Assembly (NCBI RefSeq): GCF_032854445.1
Contig: NC_088300.1
Location: 7,194,001 to 7,258,000 of the forward strand
Length of the DNA stretch: 64,000 nt
Reading direction: 5' to 3'
Origin: Liolophura sinensis
Lineage: Eukaryota; Mollusca; Polyplacophora; Chitonida; Chitonidae
Made by a program: the position numbers and the translations under genes. The notes beneath the pieces were generated by a model, which saw only the letters and a program-made list of their open reading frames with translations, was not told the origin of the DNA and made no database searches. This document shows, one piece after another, positions 1-13,600 of the stretch. Each line of letters begins with the position of its first letter. Within the stretch, counting starts at the first letter, position 1.

Positions 1-205
1 TAGGAAATTACTATTTTACAGCAAATCAAACTTGGCCAAACGTTTCATTTCCTATCTTTATAAATATGTTCTAGTAAACAATGTGTCAAAATACATCTCT
101 CAATACGTATCTGGTTTTAATGTGGCCCACTGATCCAAATGTCTTCATGATGCCAAGAGTAAAGCATGTTGCAGAACTTCCAATAACTTAAGGTGCGCGA
201 TGAGA

Positions 206-239
206 GGAGGTGGGTGGGTGGTGGGGGGGGGGGGGGGGG
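206..239 (+). repeat. G-rich simple repeat with a 17-base G-run
   Basis: GGAGG, then TGGG twice, then an unbroken run of 17 G (223-239). Four or more G-tracts with short loops fit a G-quadruplex. It lies about 1.4 kb upstream of the SNW1 start, too far for a core promoter. Homopolymer length may be misassembled. Confidence 0.8.
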
Positions 240-929
240 CTTAAAAGTTGAAATGTGTTTGTTATTTTATCAGAAGTACACTACTCCACATCAACAAAGT
301 GTTCTAGTCCCACAGAAGTTAAAGTACTTTGATGCTTTGCCCACTGACAGCTGATCGGTCATTCAGGAGTTGAACAAACTGCAAATAGCGGTCAGCATAA
401 AAGCGTCACTATCAACCAGTAGCTAGGCAGAATGGCCTGCCGGGACGACATTTTGTAAGCTGCCGACGACACCGCCAAATTTCGCTACTATACCACGGAA
501 AACAATATCACTTCCACTGGAACACAACCGACAGAAAGCAGTAAACATAAACCCTAGTTGCGACAAGAGGCAATGACGTGATCAATGAGTTCTTACCTTT
601 TTAACTCAGTAACTTGCCTGCAGCCAGTGGTAGTTATTGTCCCATGCTGCTTAGCTGGGACATTCACTGTGACACCGCCAGGGGGCGCCTTTTGTCACCA
701 GATGATGGAACTCTGTCACTGTCCAGCTGACTGTTTTCCTATTGAACTGGTAACAGTGTTGATATATTAATATTTAATATACTTTCTTGTAATTCCAAGC
801 CGTAGGATTAGGAAAATAAAGAAATTAATGAAACTGAAACAATAATAAACGTAAGCAATTTTAGGACATTAAAAAACCGGTGTGTATTTTTTGAATGACA
901 AAATACATGGCCAGCTATTTCGATATTTA

Positions 930-1140
930 TTCACTAATTGTACATATGTGGATAAGAATTTTACACATTCACAATTCTTTTGTGTTTATGTAAAATAAAC
1001 ATTCATTGTACAAATGTAAAATATTCTTTTATACCCATGTAGAAATATTTTGTACATTTGTGTAAGTGGAAACTTACTTTACGGGTGTACAAAGAATTTG
1101 TATATATGTACAAAGGTCTTGTACACATGTGTAAATTGAC
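930..1140. repeat. Cluster of degenerate TGTACA-containing palindromic motifs
   Basis: Seven related copies of a motif like TTGTACANATGTGTAA occur within about 200 bp, for example at 938, 1004, 1050, 1085, 1107 and 1121. TGTACA and ACATGT are palindromes, so the copies can pair with one another. The region is very AT-rich. This may be a small mobile-element remnant or a degenerate satellite; I cannot assign a family. Confidence 0.5.
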
Positions 1141-1617
1141 CGAAAGTTACAAACTTTCCCCGGATGTGTATTTTTTGGGGATTAAAACTTGAAGGGTTTG
1201 TGACAAAACATGTCTAGTAATCTTTTCGCATTTTAAATAAGCACAAACTCGAAAAATTTCTCTTTTTCTCTCGGGAATCGTTAGACAGGTTGAAATCACG
1301 CTTCGAACCCCCTGATATTACATTCATACAAGATGTGTCGTATTCAATATAAACATTTCATTTCTTTTATTGTCTTATCTTGAAACTGCTGGAAAAATGA
1401 AAATGACTGAATAGACAAAGAGTTTTTTTTAAATTGCTTCGAAAAAGGGATTCTGTGCTGAGTGAAAGGACGATGAGGTAGAGTGACTAAAATGATGCTT
1501 GAATGTATGTCTTTGAAGAGAGTTACACATTAATGGCGGGTAAATAGTTGTCGGTTAAAAATACATAGCTCTGAGGAGTACGCTCGAAGGGCAGATAACT
1601 GTTAACGAACGATCAAG

Positions 1618-4600
1618 ATGGCGGGTCTATCAAGGTAAGGTTGTGTTTCTCCGCGTGTTTACCAAATACCCAGGATCGTGACGTAAATTAGGTTCGGTAC
1701 AAAATCAGCAGTGTTAAAGAAGATGTTTCCAAGCAGCTTAACTTCTTTCAGAGTGGCTAGAATTCATGCTTAATAGAGAACAGACATAATCTTTCCAGTG
1801 GGTACAACAACAACGTAGCATGAATATCACATCGCTTGCTTCCACCCATCAATTGTACAGGTTTTACATAAAATTAAATATTTGTAGAAAGAAACACAAA
1901 TATCGCTAAAGCGGAAAGAATAGCTTATGTTTTTTCCGTTTGTGTTTTGGGTTGAAAGTTAGACTGTTGAGTTTGTGACTTAGGCCTTTCGGTATCACGC
2001 CTCATACATAGGCATAGGGCCTAATGCTAAAGGATAAATGTGGAGTGTCTGGAAAAAAGGATGACCATATATACATCTGGCTGGCAGAAAAAGAGACATA
2101 AGCCATATATGACAGTTTGATGGTGTTTGCATTTGCCACCAAAAGTGTATATGGCCTTCAGGTGTTTAGTTCAGTAAAACATTGAGATCTACTTTCAACA
2201 ATGTTTGATATTTACCTGCCTCAGCATTTAATCAGAAAGTGTGTAAATGGAGCTAAGAAGACCCTCACGCAGCCAGTGTTAGATGAAAAGTTAAGCAATG
2301 ACTTTGGAGCCTCCCAGCAATGCAGTTGCTGTAAGATGGAGTCCAGCTCATGCTGGATTCCTTTCTGGCTGAATGTGGGAAGGTCTGCAGCAACCTGTGG
2401 ATTGTAATGGCTTTCCCCCAGGCTTTGCCCAGTTTCCTCCCATGATAAATGAAATTTTCTTGAATACAGCGTAAAACACCAATTAAATAAATATATTGTG
2501 TGCTCAGCTGATTGGACCCTGACAGCTGTATTGAATTATAAAGCTCTTGCTCTAAGCCAGAAGGATTATCAGATCGAGGTCTGTTAAAGGGAAGTGGTTT
2601 TCTGCTAATACCCAGGTTTCTTGCACCCTTAATCTGACTGACATATGTGGGGAAATATACTCCAGTACAGCATTAAACACAAACCAAATCAACACATAAA
2701 TTAATCTTTCTAATTCATGAATCAACATGCAAGCCACTTAAAAGTAGGTTGAAGTGATTGACTAAAGCAAATGTTGGTAACAAATACTTGACTTACAGGA
2801 ATGGGGACAGAGAATGGTGAAAATTGGTAGAGGCAATAAGTTGGGATATATCACGATTGTGGGACAGCTATGACCAATTTTGATCTCCCTAATTCTTCGT
2901 CGTAGAATATGATTGATCTGGAATGCATACTTGTTCAGTCCTACCAGTACTAGTACTTTCTAGCTACATGTACCTGTATGTACTGAAAACAAGTTTGTTT
3001 TGCTTTCCATCTCCAAAGATCACATAAAGCACTTGTACCAAATAACACTGGTAACATTGTTGCATTATTTCTCCTTTTACAGCATTCTGCCTTCACCCAG
3101 TCAGAGAGTTTATGATAGAGATGATGAAGATTTCCACAGAAGATCACATTCACAGGTTTGTGACGCATGTAACCTGTAGACGTCCGATTATGAAAACAGA
3201 CTATCACATAGGACTTCATTATGATTAGGATTTCTCACCTTTGTTATGAGTTATGTTATCCCTAGTTTTCGAGGGAAGAAGCTGTATATTCTGTTTTATT
3301 TTTATGAGAAGGTTGTGTAGATGTCAGTATACATATGCTATGCATGTTGTATGTGATTTAGAAACATAAACACAAAAGTACATGTATATCCCACTTAAGT
3401 TAAAGTGTTACTTCAGCTTTACGAGAAAAGTACAGCGTTTTTTGTGACTATAAGTAAGCGATGGGTGATGTCATTTGCTTTAGCATATGACACATGTAAC
3501 CTGTAGCATGACATCACTGTAGCATGACATCAATGTAGCATCAGGCAAAAGTGGAATATTCAGAAGATTTGTGTTTACAAATGACCCTCTGAAACTGACA
3601 ATAGTCAGTTTTAATACATCACAATTATTTCCCTGTTAGGAAAAACAACTGTTGTTTAAATGATACAAATTTCTTTAATAATTTAATTTTTATCTGCAGT
3701 TTGGGCTGGTCAGTTCAAAGCCGTCAATTGCTCCATGTATGCCCTATGGCCACAGAAGAGGCTGGGTGCCAAGATCACAAGAGGTAGGCATTACCAGAAT
3801 TACAAACTTAGATTGTTTGTTAAGGAAAGATAATAAACAGAAAGGAACTCATTGACACAAAATTACAAAGGATATGGTCTTCATTCCTAATGGTAAATTG
3901 AGAAACATTGTGACATGAAAGTCACGTACTGTGGAATGTTGAGTTAATTAGCTTCCAATAAAACGGGTGTAAATCGTGCTGATCTCAGCTTATCTTCTAC
4001 TGTATATGCTAGGGAAATTGCTTTTTGCCAGACTTTGTAGTTTTCTTGTTCTTTATTCATAAAGACTTTTGTTTTTATGATCAGTTATAACCCGGTTGAC
4101 TTTGATTGACAGGACTTTGGGGATGGAGGGGCATTCCCTGAAATTCACGTGGCTCAGTACCCACTGGGAATGGGATCCAAGAAAACCACATCTAACTCCC
4201 TCGCTGTACAGCTGGATCCACACGGGAAGGTTAAATATGATGCCATAGCCAAACAAGGCCATGGGAAAGACAAGGTATGTGTACATAGGCATAAGTCACA
4301 TAAAGAGACTTTGGTTTGTATTGGTTTGAAACCAAAGGATGAAGGATGTTTGTTTCTCATCCTATCACATGACAAGATTTTTAGACCGTTGCTGAGATTA
4401 ATAGTTACTTACAAATGTTTTTACCACATGAGTTTCGACCTGTTATGTATTTTTTGTCTACTATCATGTTTATCATTTTGTTTTGATGTCTTCGCCAAGA
4501 AATTAATATAGGCTGTGATTTCTGGTTTGGATAAGATACTAACTGTACGGAATGATTTTGCCATTGGGATTTGGTAATGTGTTCACCTAGTAACAATAGC

Positions 4601-7600
4601 ATATACTGTAGAGCTGTAATTTCCTTATTGCGTTCATCAGGTTGTCTTCTCCAAGTTCCAAGACCTAGTCCCTAAACCCATGGAGGATGATGACCCAGAG
4701 CTTCAGAGACCTGATGAGGAGAAGGTTCAGGAGGTTAGTAGGTGATTTTTTCAGGTTGTCTGTCCTTAGCAATAGTTAGACTCTCGATATACAGATCATA
4801 CTTCATTTGTTTTTTTGCTTTTTTTCATTTTCTGATAGATGATTTGGATTGAAAGTACATATGTACTCTCTGCTCTGAAGAAAGGATTACCAGAGTACAA
4901 GAGAGTGAAACATTTGTTTAAGAACATTTGTTTCATTAGGGCAGTTCAGCACTGAAAGATCAAACAATCAGATTAGTAATATTTTAGTTTGTTAACCTTG
5001 TGATTATTGTTGTGTTCAGACCACAGAGAAGACACGACAAGCATTGGAGAAACTTGTGGCGTCAAAAATCACTGCGGCCATGCCTGTTAGACACGCTGAT
5101 AAACAAGCTCCAGCTCAGTATATCAGGTGAGAATCGAGATGGAATGAATCGTGTTCCCTTAACCTATGACAAACCCGCATGCGTGCTGTAGGCTTTTACT
5201 CGCCAGCTGCATGTAGGTGAGGAATGTGAGCTAGATTAAGCCGATCTACCCATAAGCTAAGTGACTAGCAGACACTCACACTGGGCGTTCAGCCATCTAC
5301 AGCGATTTGTTACTTTACTGGTGTACTTGTGATATGAACATTAATTGCAACTGACTTTATATCTTTAAACTTGATGGAATGATTACAAACATTCAGTGTT
5401 TCTTATTACCAGAATGGCACAGAAAGGTGAAACATTTAGAAAAATATGAAATGCTCATCATACTTAACAGCTTGTACATGAAGATCAGGACCAGAAAATA
5501 TCCACATATTTATTGTAGTTAAAGCTTGACTGCATGTGTGATTTTCCCTCTACAGGTACACCCCATCCCAGCAAGGTGTGGCATTTAACTCAGGAGCCAA
5601 ACAGAGGATCATTCGCATGGTTGAGGCACAGAAAGATCCCATGGAACCTCCCAGATTCAAGTATGTCGCTCTCAAAGTAGATCCATAAGTCTTATGAACT
5701 TCTTAACAAAATCAGCAACAGTAGTAGTGCTTAGGATTTTGGCAGCAGTGTCAGAGTTTCCAATAGCATTGTTATGCTGTCTGATATTCTAATTGTACAG
5801 TGAGTAAGTATCATGTTCATTTTATCAAACAAAAATTGTTTATGTGCACCCTGAATCACGCATCCTTTTATTGTATGTAGAACCAACAAGAAAATCCCTA
5901 GGGGATCCCCATCTCCACCAGCTCCAGTGATGCATTCTCCAAACAGAAAGGTAGAATACTCACTTTTGTTGCAAGTCAATGTTTTTTTGTTCTGTTTGTT
6001 CACACTTTTTCTTTGAATTGAATGATTAAAATGATTTTGATAGTGCACTTTCTTACAAAAAGAACATGACACCTGGAAATTGCATAAAACTGTGATCATT
6101 GTCTGATCTTTATTGTATGGTTTTAATATTGCCATATTGCAGGTGTTCACATTTAGGGTTTTCTTTGAGTAAGAGTATTTTTTTGAACTTGTATACCCAG
6201 TGTTCCACTAACCATTCGATTAAGGAGGTGAAATTGAATCATTTGTTTGAAAACTACAAATGTTCAAAATCTTAAGTTGCATTAATGAATATGACCTTTC
6301 AGGTGACAGTGAAAGAACAACAAGAGTGGAAAATACCACCATGTATTTCCAACTGGAAGAATCCCAAGGTATGCAGTTAAAATAAACTGAATATCAGATT
6401 GATTAACTTACTGTGTAATTTTTGATTTACATTTTCTTTCTTTACATTAAAACTAAATGAAGATCTTTACATTTTTGTATGTTAAGACAATTTAGAGCAG
6501 TATTCTTACATGTACATGTAAGTCATTGTTCAGTGTCCTCCATCAGAATTGCTAGAGGTACATGTAAGTCATTGTTCAGTGTCAGCCATCAGAATTGCGA
6601 AAGGTGCATGTACATGCAAGTGAATGTTCAGTGTCCTCCATCAGAATTGCTAGACGTATGTGTAAGTCATTGTTCAGTGTCCTCCATCAGAATTGCTAGA
6701 GGTACATGTAAGTCATTGTTCAGTGTCATCCATCAGAATTGCTAGACGTACATGTAAGTCATTGTTCAGTGTCCTCCATCAGAGTTGCTAGACGTACATG
6801 CAAGTCATTGTTCAGTGTCCTCCATCAAGATTGCTAGAGGTACATGCAAGTCATTGTTCAGTGTCCTCCATCAGAATTGCTAGAGGTACGTGTAAGTCAT
6901 TGTTCAGTGCCCTCCATCAGAATTGCTAGACGTACGTGTAAGTCATTGTTCAGTGTCATCCATCAGAATTGCTAGAGGTACATGTAAGTAAGTGTTCAGT
7001 GTCATCCATCAGAATTGCTAGACGTACATGTAAGTAAGTGTTCGGTGTCCTCCATCAGAATTGCTAGACGTACATGTAAGTCATTGTTCAGTGTCATCCA
7101 TCAGAATTGCTAGACGTACATGTAAGTAAGTGTTCAGTGTCCTCCATCAGAATTGCTAGAGGTACATGTAAGCTTAATGGAGTTCATCATACATGTGTTT
7201 AGGGTTACACCATCCCCTTGGACAAGAGATTGGCAGCAGATGGCAGGGGTCTACAAGGTGTGCACATCAATGAGAACTTTGCCAAATTAGCCGAGGCTCT
7301 GTACATAGCTGACAGGAAGGTGAGCATTCCAACATAGATAAACTGTGAATGCCAGAAATTCATGGTTAATGTATTTATCTGTATGTGTGCTGTGAAATAA
7401 TAAGTCCCAAAGCTCTAAGCTTTAACTATGATGTGGGGATTTGGAAATGAAAAAGCATGCTCTGTGTGTGAAACATTTCCGTATTCCAACAATGGATTGG
7501 TATTACATGAGTTGATTATATGGTACTTATAGTTAAAGAAAGCATAAAACTGACGCCTGTGAAGCCATTTGGACCGTCCAAGATTTGTTGTCATTGACAA

Positions 7601-10600
7601 GTATGACCTGTATACAGTGTATTACTTGACAAAGACTGGTGGCTTACTTCAGGCACTCAGGTTGCCTCATCCATATCACTGACATTTGTATGAGCGGAAA
7701 ACTTTTGATTATGGCATTAAACTACATTGAAGTAAAATAAGTGAGAAGGTCTGGCAACAACCTGCAGATGGTCGTGGGTTTCCCAAAGGCTCTGCTCGGT
7801 TAACTCCCGCCACGTTGTATAAGTGAAATATTCTTGAGTATGGTGTAAAACACCAATGAAATAAATAAATAAAACGATGAAATAAATAAATGAATAAATG
7901 TTAGTGAAGCTATGACGGTAAGGATTCAGATTGACCTGATGACTTATAAGTAGACTTTGTGGCTTATTGACTTCATGACTTACACTTACATGTATGAGCG
8001 TACACAGTCATAGTAATTCCTGCTTTCCGTGCTTGTTTAGGCTCGTGAAGCTGTGGAGATGAGAGCTCAAATAGAGAAGAAGATGGCTCAGAAGGAAAAG
8101 GAGAAGAGAGAGGAGGGACTGAGACAGCTGGCTCAGAGGGCCAGGGAGGAGAGGGCAGGCATACGCAGAGCTGATGGTCAGTTTCCTATCACTACATTGT
8201 ATTGTCACTACTGCTGAGCATGTACATTAAAACATGACTGTTCTGCCTTGATACAAATCTAAGATTAAAAGCCTTTATGCTTTTGAATGCCATGAACGTT
8301 GCAGAGAGAGGTGGAGAGATTCACATTCTTTAGCAATGGGTCTGCGCAGTTACAGTTGTGTACGGAGTGAAGTTGTACTTGTCATGTTGTATGTCTAGTG
8401 AGGTCTTGTCTTACTATTGCTTTGGGGGCCTCCATGGGGATTACATGTAGCAGGCCAGTACAGTGCAATGACCCAGGAGTCTCCCACCAATGCGGTTGCT
8501 GTGAGTTCAAGTCTAGCATATGCTTGCTTCCTCTTCAGATATACATGGGAAGGTCTGCAGCAATGTGCGGATGTTTGTGGTTTCCTCCCACCATAATGCT
8601 GGCCGCCTTTGTATAATTGAAGCATTCTTGAATACGGCATAAAACACCATTCAGATAAATTTACTTCACAGGTATTATGCCAACATCCCACTAAGCTCAG
8701 ATTGCAGAGTCAAGAAACAAAATTTTTTTTTTCAGTGTCTTGGCATCTGGGTGTGAAACACCAAAAATGTAACAACAAAAGACTGATATTTAACCATTTG
8801 AAATATCACATTTTTCGGGAAAGGAAATCCTGTTTCATCTTTTTGGCCGTTACGCAACTGATACAGATGCATCCTGTATTTTTCTGTACAGGATAGTTCG
8901 TATATGCACCCTCTAAAAAAAAGGGACTACTTTCAGTGTTTACATTCAAAGCATCCTCTACTGGGGAAAGCCCTGAACTAACATCGGAATTTGGTGTGAC
9001 ATAACTACAACAACAACATTAAATTGTAAAGAAAACACATTGAATCGTCTTCTTTTTGGCTCACAAAGAAACGCCAAGCATGTTCCCTACATGTAATTTT
9101 CAAGTCCAAAACTGCCCAAACTTTGATTGCGGCTCCCAAAGTAAGTTGTTCTACACATCAAGCATGGTTAACACCACAATGTTGCGGCATCTTTTAGAGC
9201 TCAGTGAAAATATGACTGACCTTATTTGTTAAAATCCTTGACTTTGTGCCTTAAGCAACCTAAACACAAGGTCGCGCAGATAAGTATTTACATGTTGATC
9301 AATCCCATACAATCGGTGATGCAATCTTGTTTTACTCAGGACCAAATAAATTTGAATCTCACATTTAGGCCTGCTGTTTCCATGAACCCGGCGTCTTTCG
9401 TCTTCCCACCTTCTGAATATGAACAGTAAAAAAAATTGTGGGAGTCATTTGCCAGCGAAAAATTATCTGCCACTCAGTGATTTAGAAAACCAGATTGGCA
9501 CTTTGATGCTGACATGCCCTGCAACAACAACAACATTGCAGTATTACAATATGAATTTCATGAACAGAAGTGGTAAAAAATAAAAACGTGTAACAGGACA
9601 AGCTGGACTTTGACCATATGACTGTGGACAATTTGTAGTGCGTACGAAACTACGTAGGAAAAGCACCCACATAGCAAACGCCTGAGGGAAAAATATGATT
9701 CATTTGAAAGGTTTTTCTCACAGAAAAAGTAATACGCCCATTTGCACCAATACTTTGTTCGAATTTTTGGCTTACCAGACACAGTGTACTTTTTTTTTTT
9801 TTTTTCTGACTCTGTGACTACAAAATGTCTTCATGGAATTCATTCCATTCTGTTAATTTATGCTTAACAACACATGATTTGCACCAACACCCAGATGAAT
9901 TCAGATTGGCCTGTTTTTTGGGTAACTTGAATAAAAGTTGGGGCCAAATGTATGTGAATAGCATTCATGTATCAGCAAACATAGGATAACGAGTTTTGTC
10001 TTGGTGTTCACTATACTTGTGTGAAAAAATATCATGGGTGTTCAATAGGCAGCAACAGCAAAGCAGATTATTATAGGATTAATCTGGGATTAAGATATAT
10101 GTCTATCTTAATCCCAGACGTAAATAAAATATTTGGAAGTGTCGTGCAGAGACCTAGCTGGAAGAACCCATGCAGGCTTATAGTGTCCAGCAGTGATGCT
10201 TTGCCAAAATGAAGAACAATAGGCTTGTTGTATTGGAGGAAATAAATAATACTGACAAGTGTCCGACTTTATTAACCGACATACACTGTATGGTTTTGAA
10301 AATTGTAAACAGTAGCAATAAATTAATGTCTCAAAACTGGCGCCTGGGGCTAAACTGTTTCTGTGTAAATCCATCATCTGTACAACTCCCTGGGTGGCCA
10401 TTTGGTCGGCAACTGAGCAAATCTATATAGACAATCAATGATGTACATGTAGGCTAATCTTGAAAACTTTATAAACACACCAGTCAGATTAAAAAAAAAA
10501 CACCAGTTGGTTTCGGGTTACTTGCCCACCAAAAGCATACAGTGAAAGGTCTGCAGCCTGGTGGTGCCCCATTCTGACCTGTACATACATGTTTTGGGTG

Positions 10601-13600
10601 GTCTTTTTTTTTTTTTTTTTAAGTTGTTTTGACAGGAGGCTTACACGATCGTTGCAGTGATATGAATACGTGATGTTATTTAGACATCACCTTTATACAA
10701 ACACGACAAATAGTAAGACATGAGCATGAAGGATCACAGAGGCACGGCCACACAAGACTGCTGTCTGCGGGTGTTGGGGCGATGTCCTGGGCGTGAAGCG
10801 CGTCTATTGCATGTACTTTATTCACAAGCAAGTCGCGTTGGTTTGTGAAATTTATGCAAAGATTTGGCCAGTTTACTATAAAATATCTGTTGCATGGCTC
10901 TATATGGCATAATATAAATGTATGTCAAAATTAGTGTGCCGACCGTCAACACCAATGGGAGACTTTGATCTCATATTTACTGCCTTAATCAAGGTGATGA
11001 ATTGATTTTGTTGTGCAGAGGTAGGTTATATATTACTATATGTTCAAATAGCTGAAACACGGGAACCACCTTCGCTTGCAAACTAGGATAGGCCTATGTC
11101 TAGACTGAACTATACTCGCACCTTCCATTGATAATCCTGCGTGCCTCAGCAAGTTTGCGACGCATCCCAGTAGAGAGTTTGTCACGCGCCAGTGGAGCGT
11201 TATCTCTGAGCACAATACGAGCGGTAAACAATTGACTTTTAGCCTGAGCTGTACTGTACATTTTGTTGGTGTAGGGTCTCTAGTTGTAGCAAGTTGGTCT
11301 ACTGATCGATGAAAAACTGTGTGCGTTTGACGCCTTATTATACAAAAATTAAGGTATATGATAAATAGATTGTCATAAAAATGCGTGTTCCGTGATGTTG
11401 TATAATCTAGAGTTGTCTGAGGTCAGCCTGTCCGTCAGTCGAGCTCAACAAGCAGATCACACAGTGTTATGATAATCCCTATTATATAAATAAGGAAAAC
11501 ACGTATGCGTTATGTTGTATATACAGATCGGGATGATGAGGTGCAGGAGAGAGACGAAATCCGCCAAGAGAGACAGAGGGACCGTCAGAGGAACAGAAAT
11601 CTGGCCCGGGCTGCCCCAGACAAACGGTCTGTACCTTGTCTTGTACATGTTGATAGCAATTCATTCACTCCAAACCCTCACCTTGTTCATGTTAGCAATT
11701 CATCCACTCCAAACTCTCATCTTGTACATGCTGATAGCAATTTGTTCGCTCCAAGCTCTCATCTTGTACATGCTGATATCAATTCATTCATTCCAAGCTC
11801 TCATCTTGTACATGGTGATATCGATTCATTCACTCCAACCTCTCATCTTGTACATGGTGATATCAATTCATTCACTCCAAACCCTCACCTTGTACATGTT
11901 GATAGCAATTTATTCATTCCAAGCTTTCATCCTGTACATGCTGATAGCAATTTTTTCACTCCAAGCTCTCATCTTGTACATGCTGATAGAAATTCATTCA
12001 TTCCAAGCTCTCATCTTGTACATGCTGATAGCAATTCATTCACTCCAAGCTCTCACCTTGTACATACTGATAGCAATTCATTCACTCCAAGCTCTCACCT
12101 TGTACATACTGATAGCAATTCATTCACTCCAAGCTCTCATCCTGTACATGCTGATAGCAATTTGTTCACTCCAAGCTCTCATCTTGTACATACTGATAGC
12201 AATTTGTTCACTCCAAGCTCTCATTCTGTACATGCTGATAGCAATTCATGCACTCCAGCTCTCACCTTGTACATGCTGATAGCAGTTCATTCCAAGTTCC
12301 TCAGGGAACAGTGTTTTGCTTGTCTGTTGTATGACTCAATATCTGGTGTGTGCTGGGTTGTAAGTATCTGGTGTTTGTTGGGTTGTAATTGTCAGTGTTT
12401 GTGTTGTAGGACTAAATATCTGATGTTTGCTGGGTTGTAATTATCAGTGTTTGTGTTGTAGGAGCAAATATCTGATGTTTGTTGGGTTGTAGTTGTCAGT
12501 GTTTGTGTTGTAGGACTAAATATCTGATGTTTGCTGGGTTGTAATTATCAGTGTTTGTGTTGTAGGACCAAATATCTGATGTTTGTTGGGTTGTAGTTAT
12601 CATTGTTTGTGTTGTAGGACTAAATATCTGATGTTTGTTGGGTTGTAGTTGTCAGTGTTTCTGTTGTAGGACTAAATATCTGATGTTTGTTGGGTTGTAA
12701 TTGTCAGTGTTTGTGTTGTAGGACTAAATATCTGATGTTTGTTGGATTGTAGTTGTCAGTGTTTGTGTTGTAGGACCAAATATCTGATGTTTGCTGGGTT
12801 GTAATTATCAGTGTTTGTGTTGTAGGACCAAATATCTGATGTTTGTTGGGTTGTAATTATCAGTGTTTGTGTTGTAGGACTAAATATCTGATGTTTGCTA
12901 GGTTGTAATTATCAGTGTTTGTGTTGTAGGACCAAATATCTGATGTTTGTTGGGTTGTAGTTGTCAGTGTTTGTGTTGTAGGGCTAAATATCTGATGTTT
13001 GCTGGGTTGTAATTATCAGTGTTTGTGTTGTAGGACCAAATATCTGATGTTTGTTGGGTTGTAATTGTCAGTGTTTGTGTTGTAGGACTAAATATCTGAT
13101 GTTTGCTGGGTTGTAATTATCAGTGTTTGTGTTGTAGGACCAAATATCTGATGTTTGTTGGGTTGTAGTTGTCAGTGTTTGTGTTGTAGGACCAAATATC
13201 TGATGTTTGTTGGGTTGTAGTTGTCAGTGTTTCTGTTGTAGGACTTTATATCCGATGTTTTCTGGGTTGTACATGTGTAATAATCTGTGTTTGTACCACC
13301 AGGTCTAAGCTACAGAAGGAGCGTGAGCGTGACATTAGTGAGAAGATTGCCCTGGGTCTGCCCAGTACCAGTGGTGCCTCAGGGGAAGTCCAGTTTGACC
13401 AGCGTCTCTTCAACCAGTCAAAGGTGGGTCGGATTGGCCACAGAAAACAGATCTCTGTATCATGAGACGGTGATCTAATGTCCAGCACTTGATGAGTCTT
13501 GAACCAAGTTCACCAAAAAAAAAAGCACTGGAGTCTTTAAGCTCTGTCTGTGATGTGATGGGCTAAGGACTAACATTTAGCTATGTGTTTGAAGGAGACT

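Larger units (their letters stand above)
1..1617. other. Upstream/intergenic DNA before SNW1
   Basis: No coding exon could be supported here; the short ORFs show no family features or splice context. The right end (about 1500-1617) must contain the SNW1 promoter and 5' UTR, but I see no clear TATA box. The stretch also contains the G-run and the TGTACA-motif cluster listed separately. A non-coding reading is the simplest one. Confidence 0.6.
8177..11526 (+). other. SNW1 intron 11 (3.35 kb)
   Basis: This intron holds the family A SINE at 8426, the perfect hairpin at 10083, homopolymer tracts at about 9790 and 10605, and unannotated AT-rich DNA. No extra exon is supported; the reading frame joins exactly from 8176 (phase 1) to 11527. 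It is four times longer than most introns of the gene, so inserted elements I cannot name are likely. Confidence 0.7.

Noticed and set aside
11512-12279. 255-codon ORF in a second frame of the 42-bp array
   Set aside because: Same repeat artefact; only the other frame is continuous with SNW1 exon 12.
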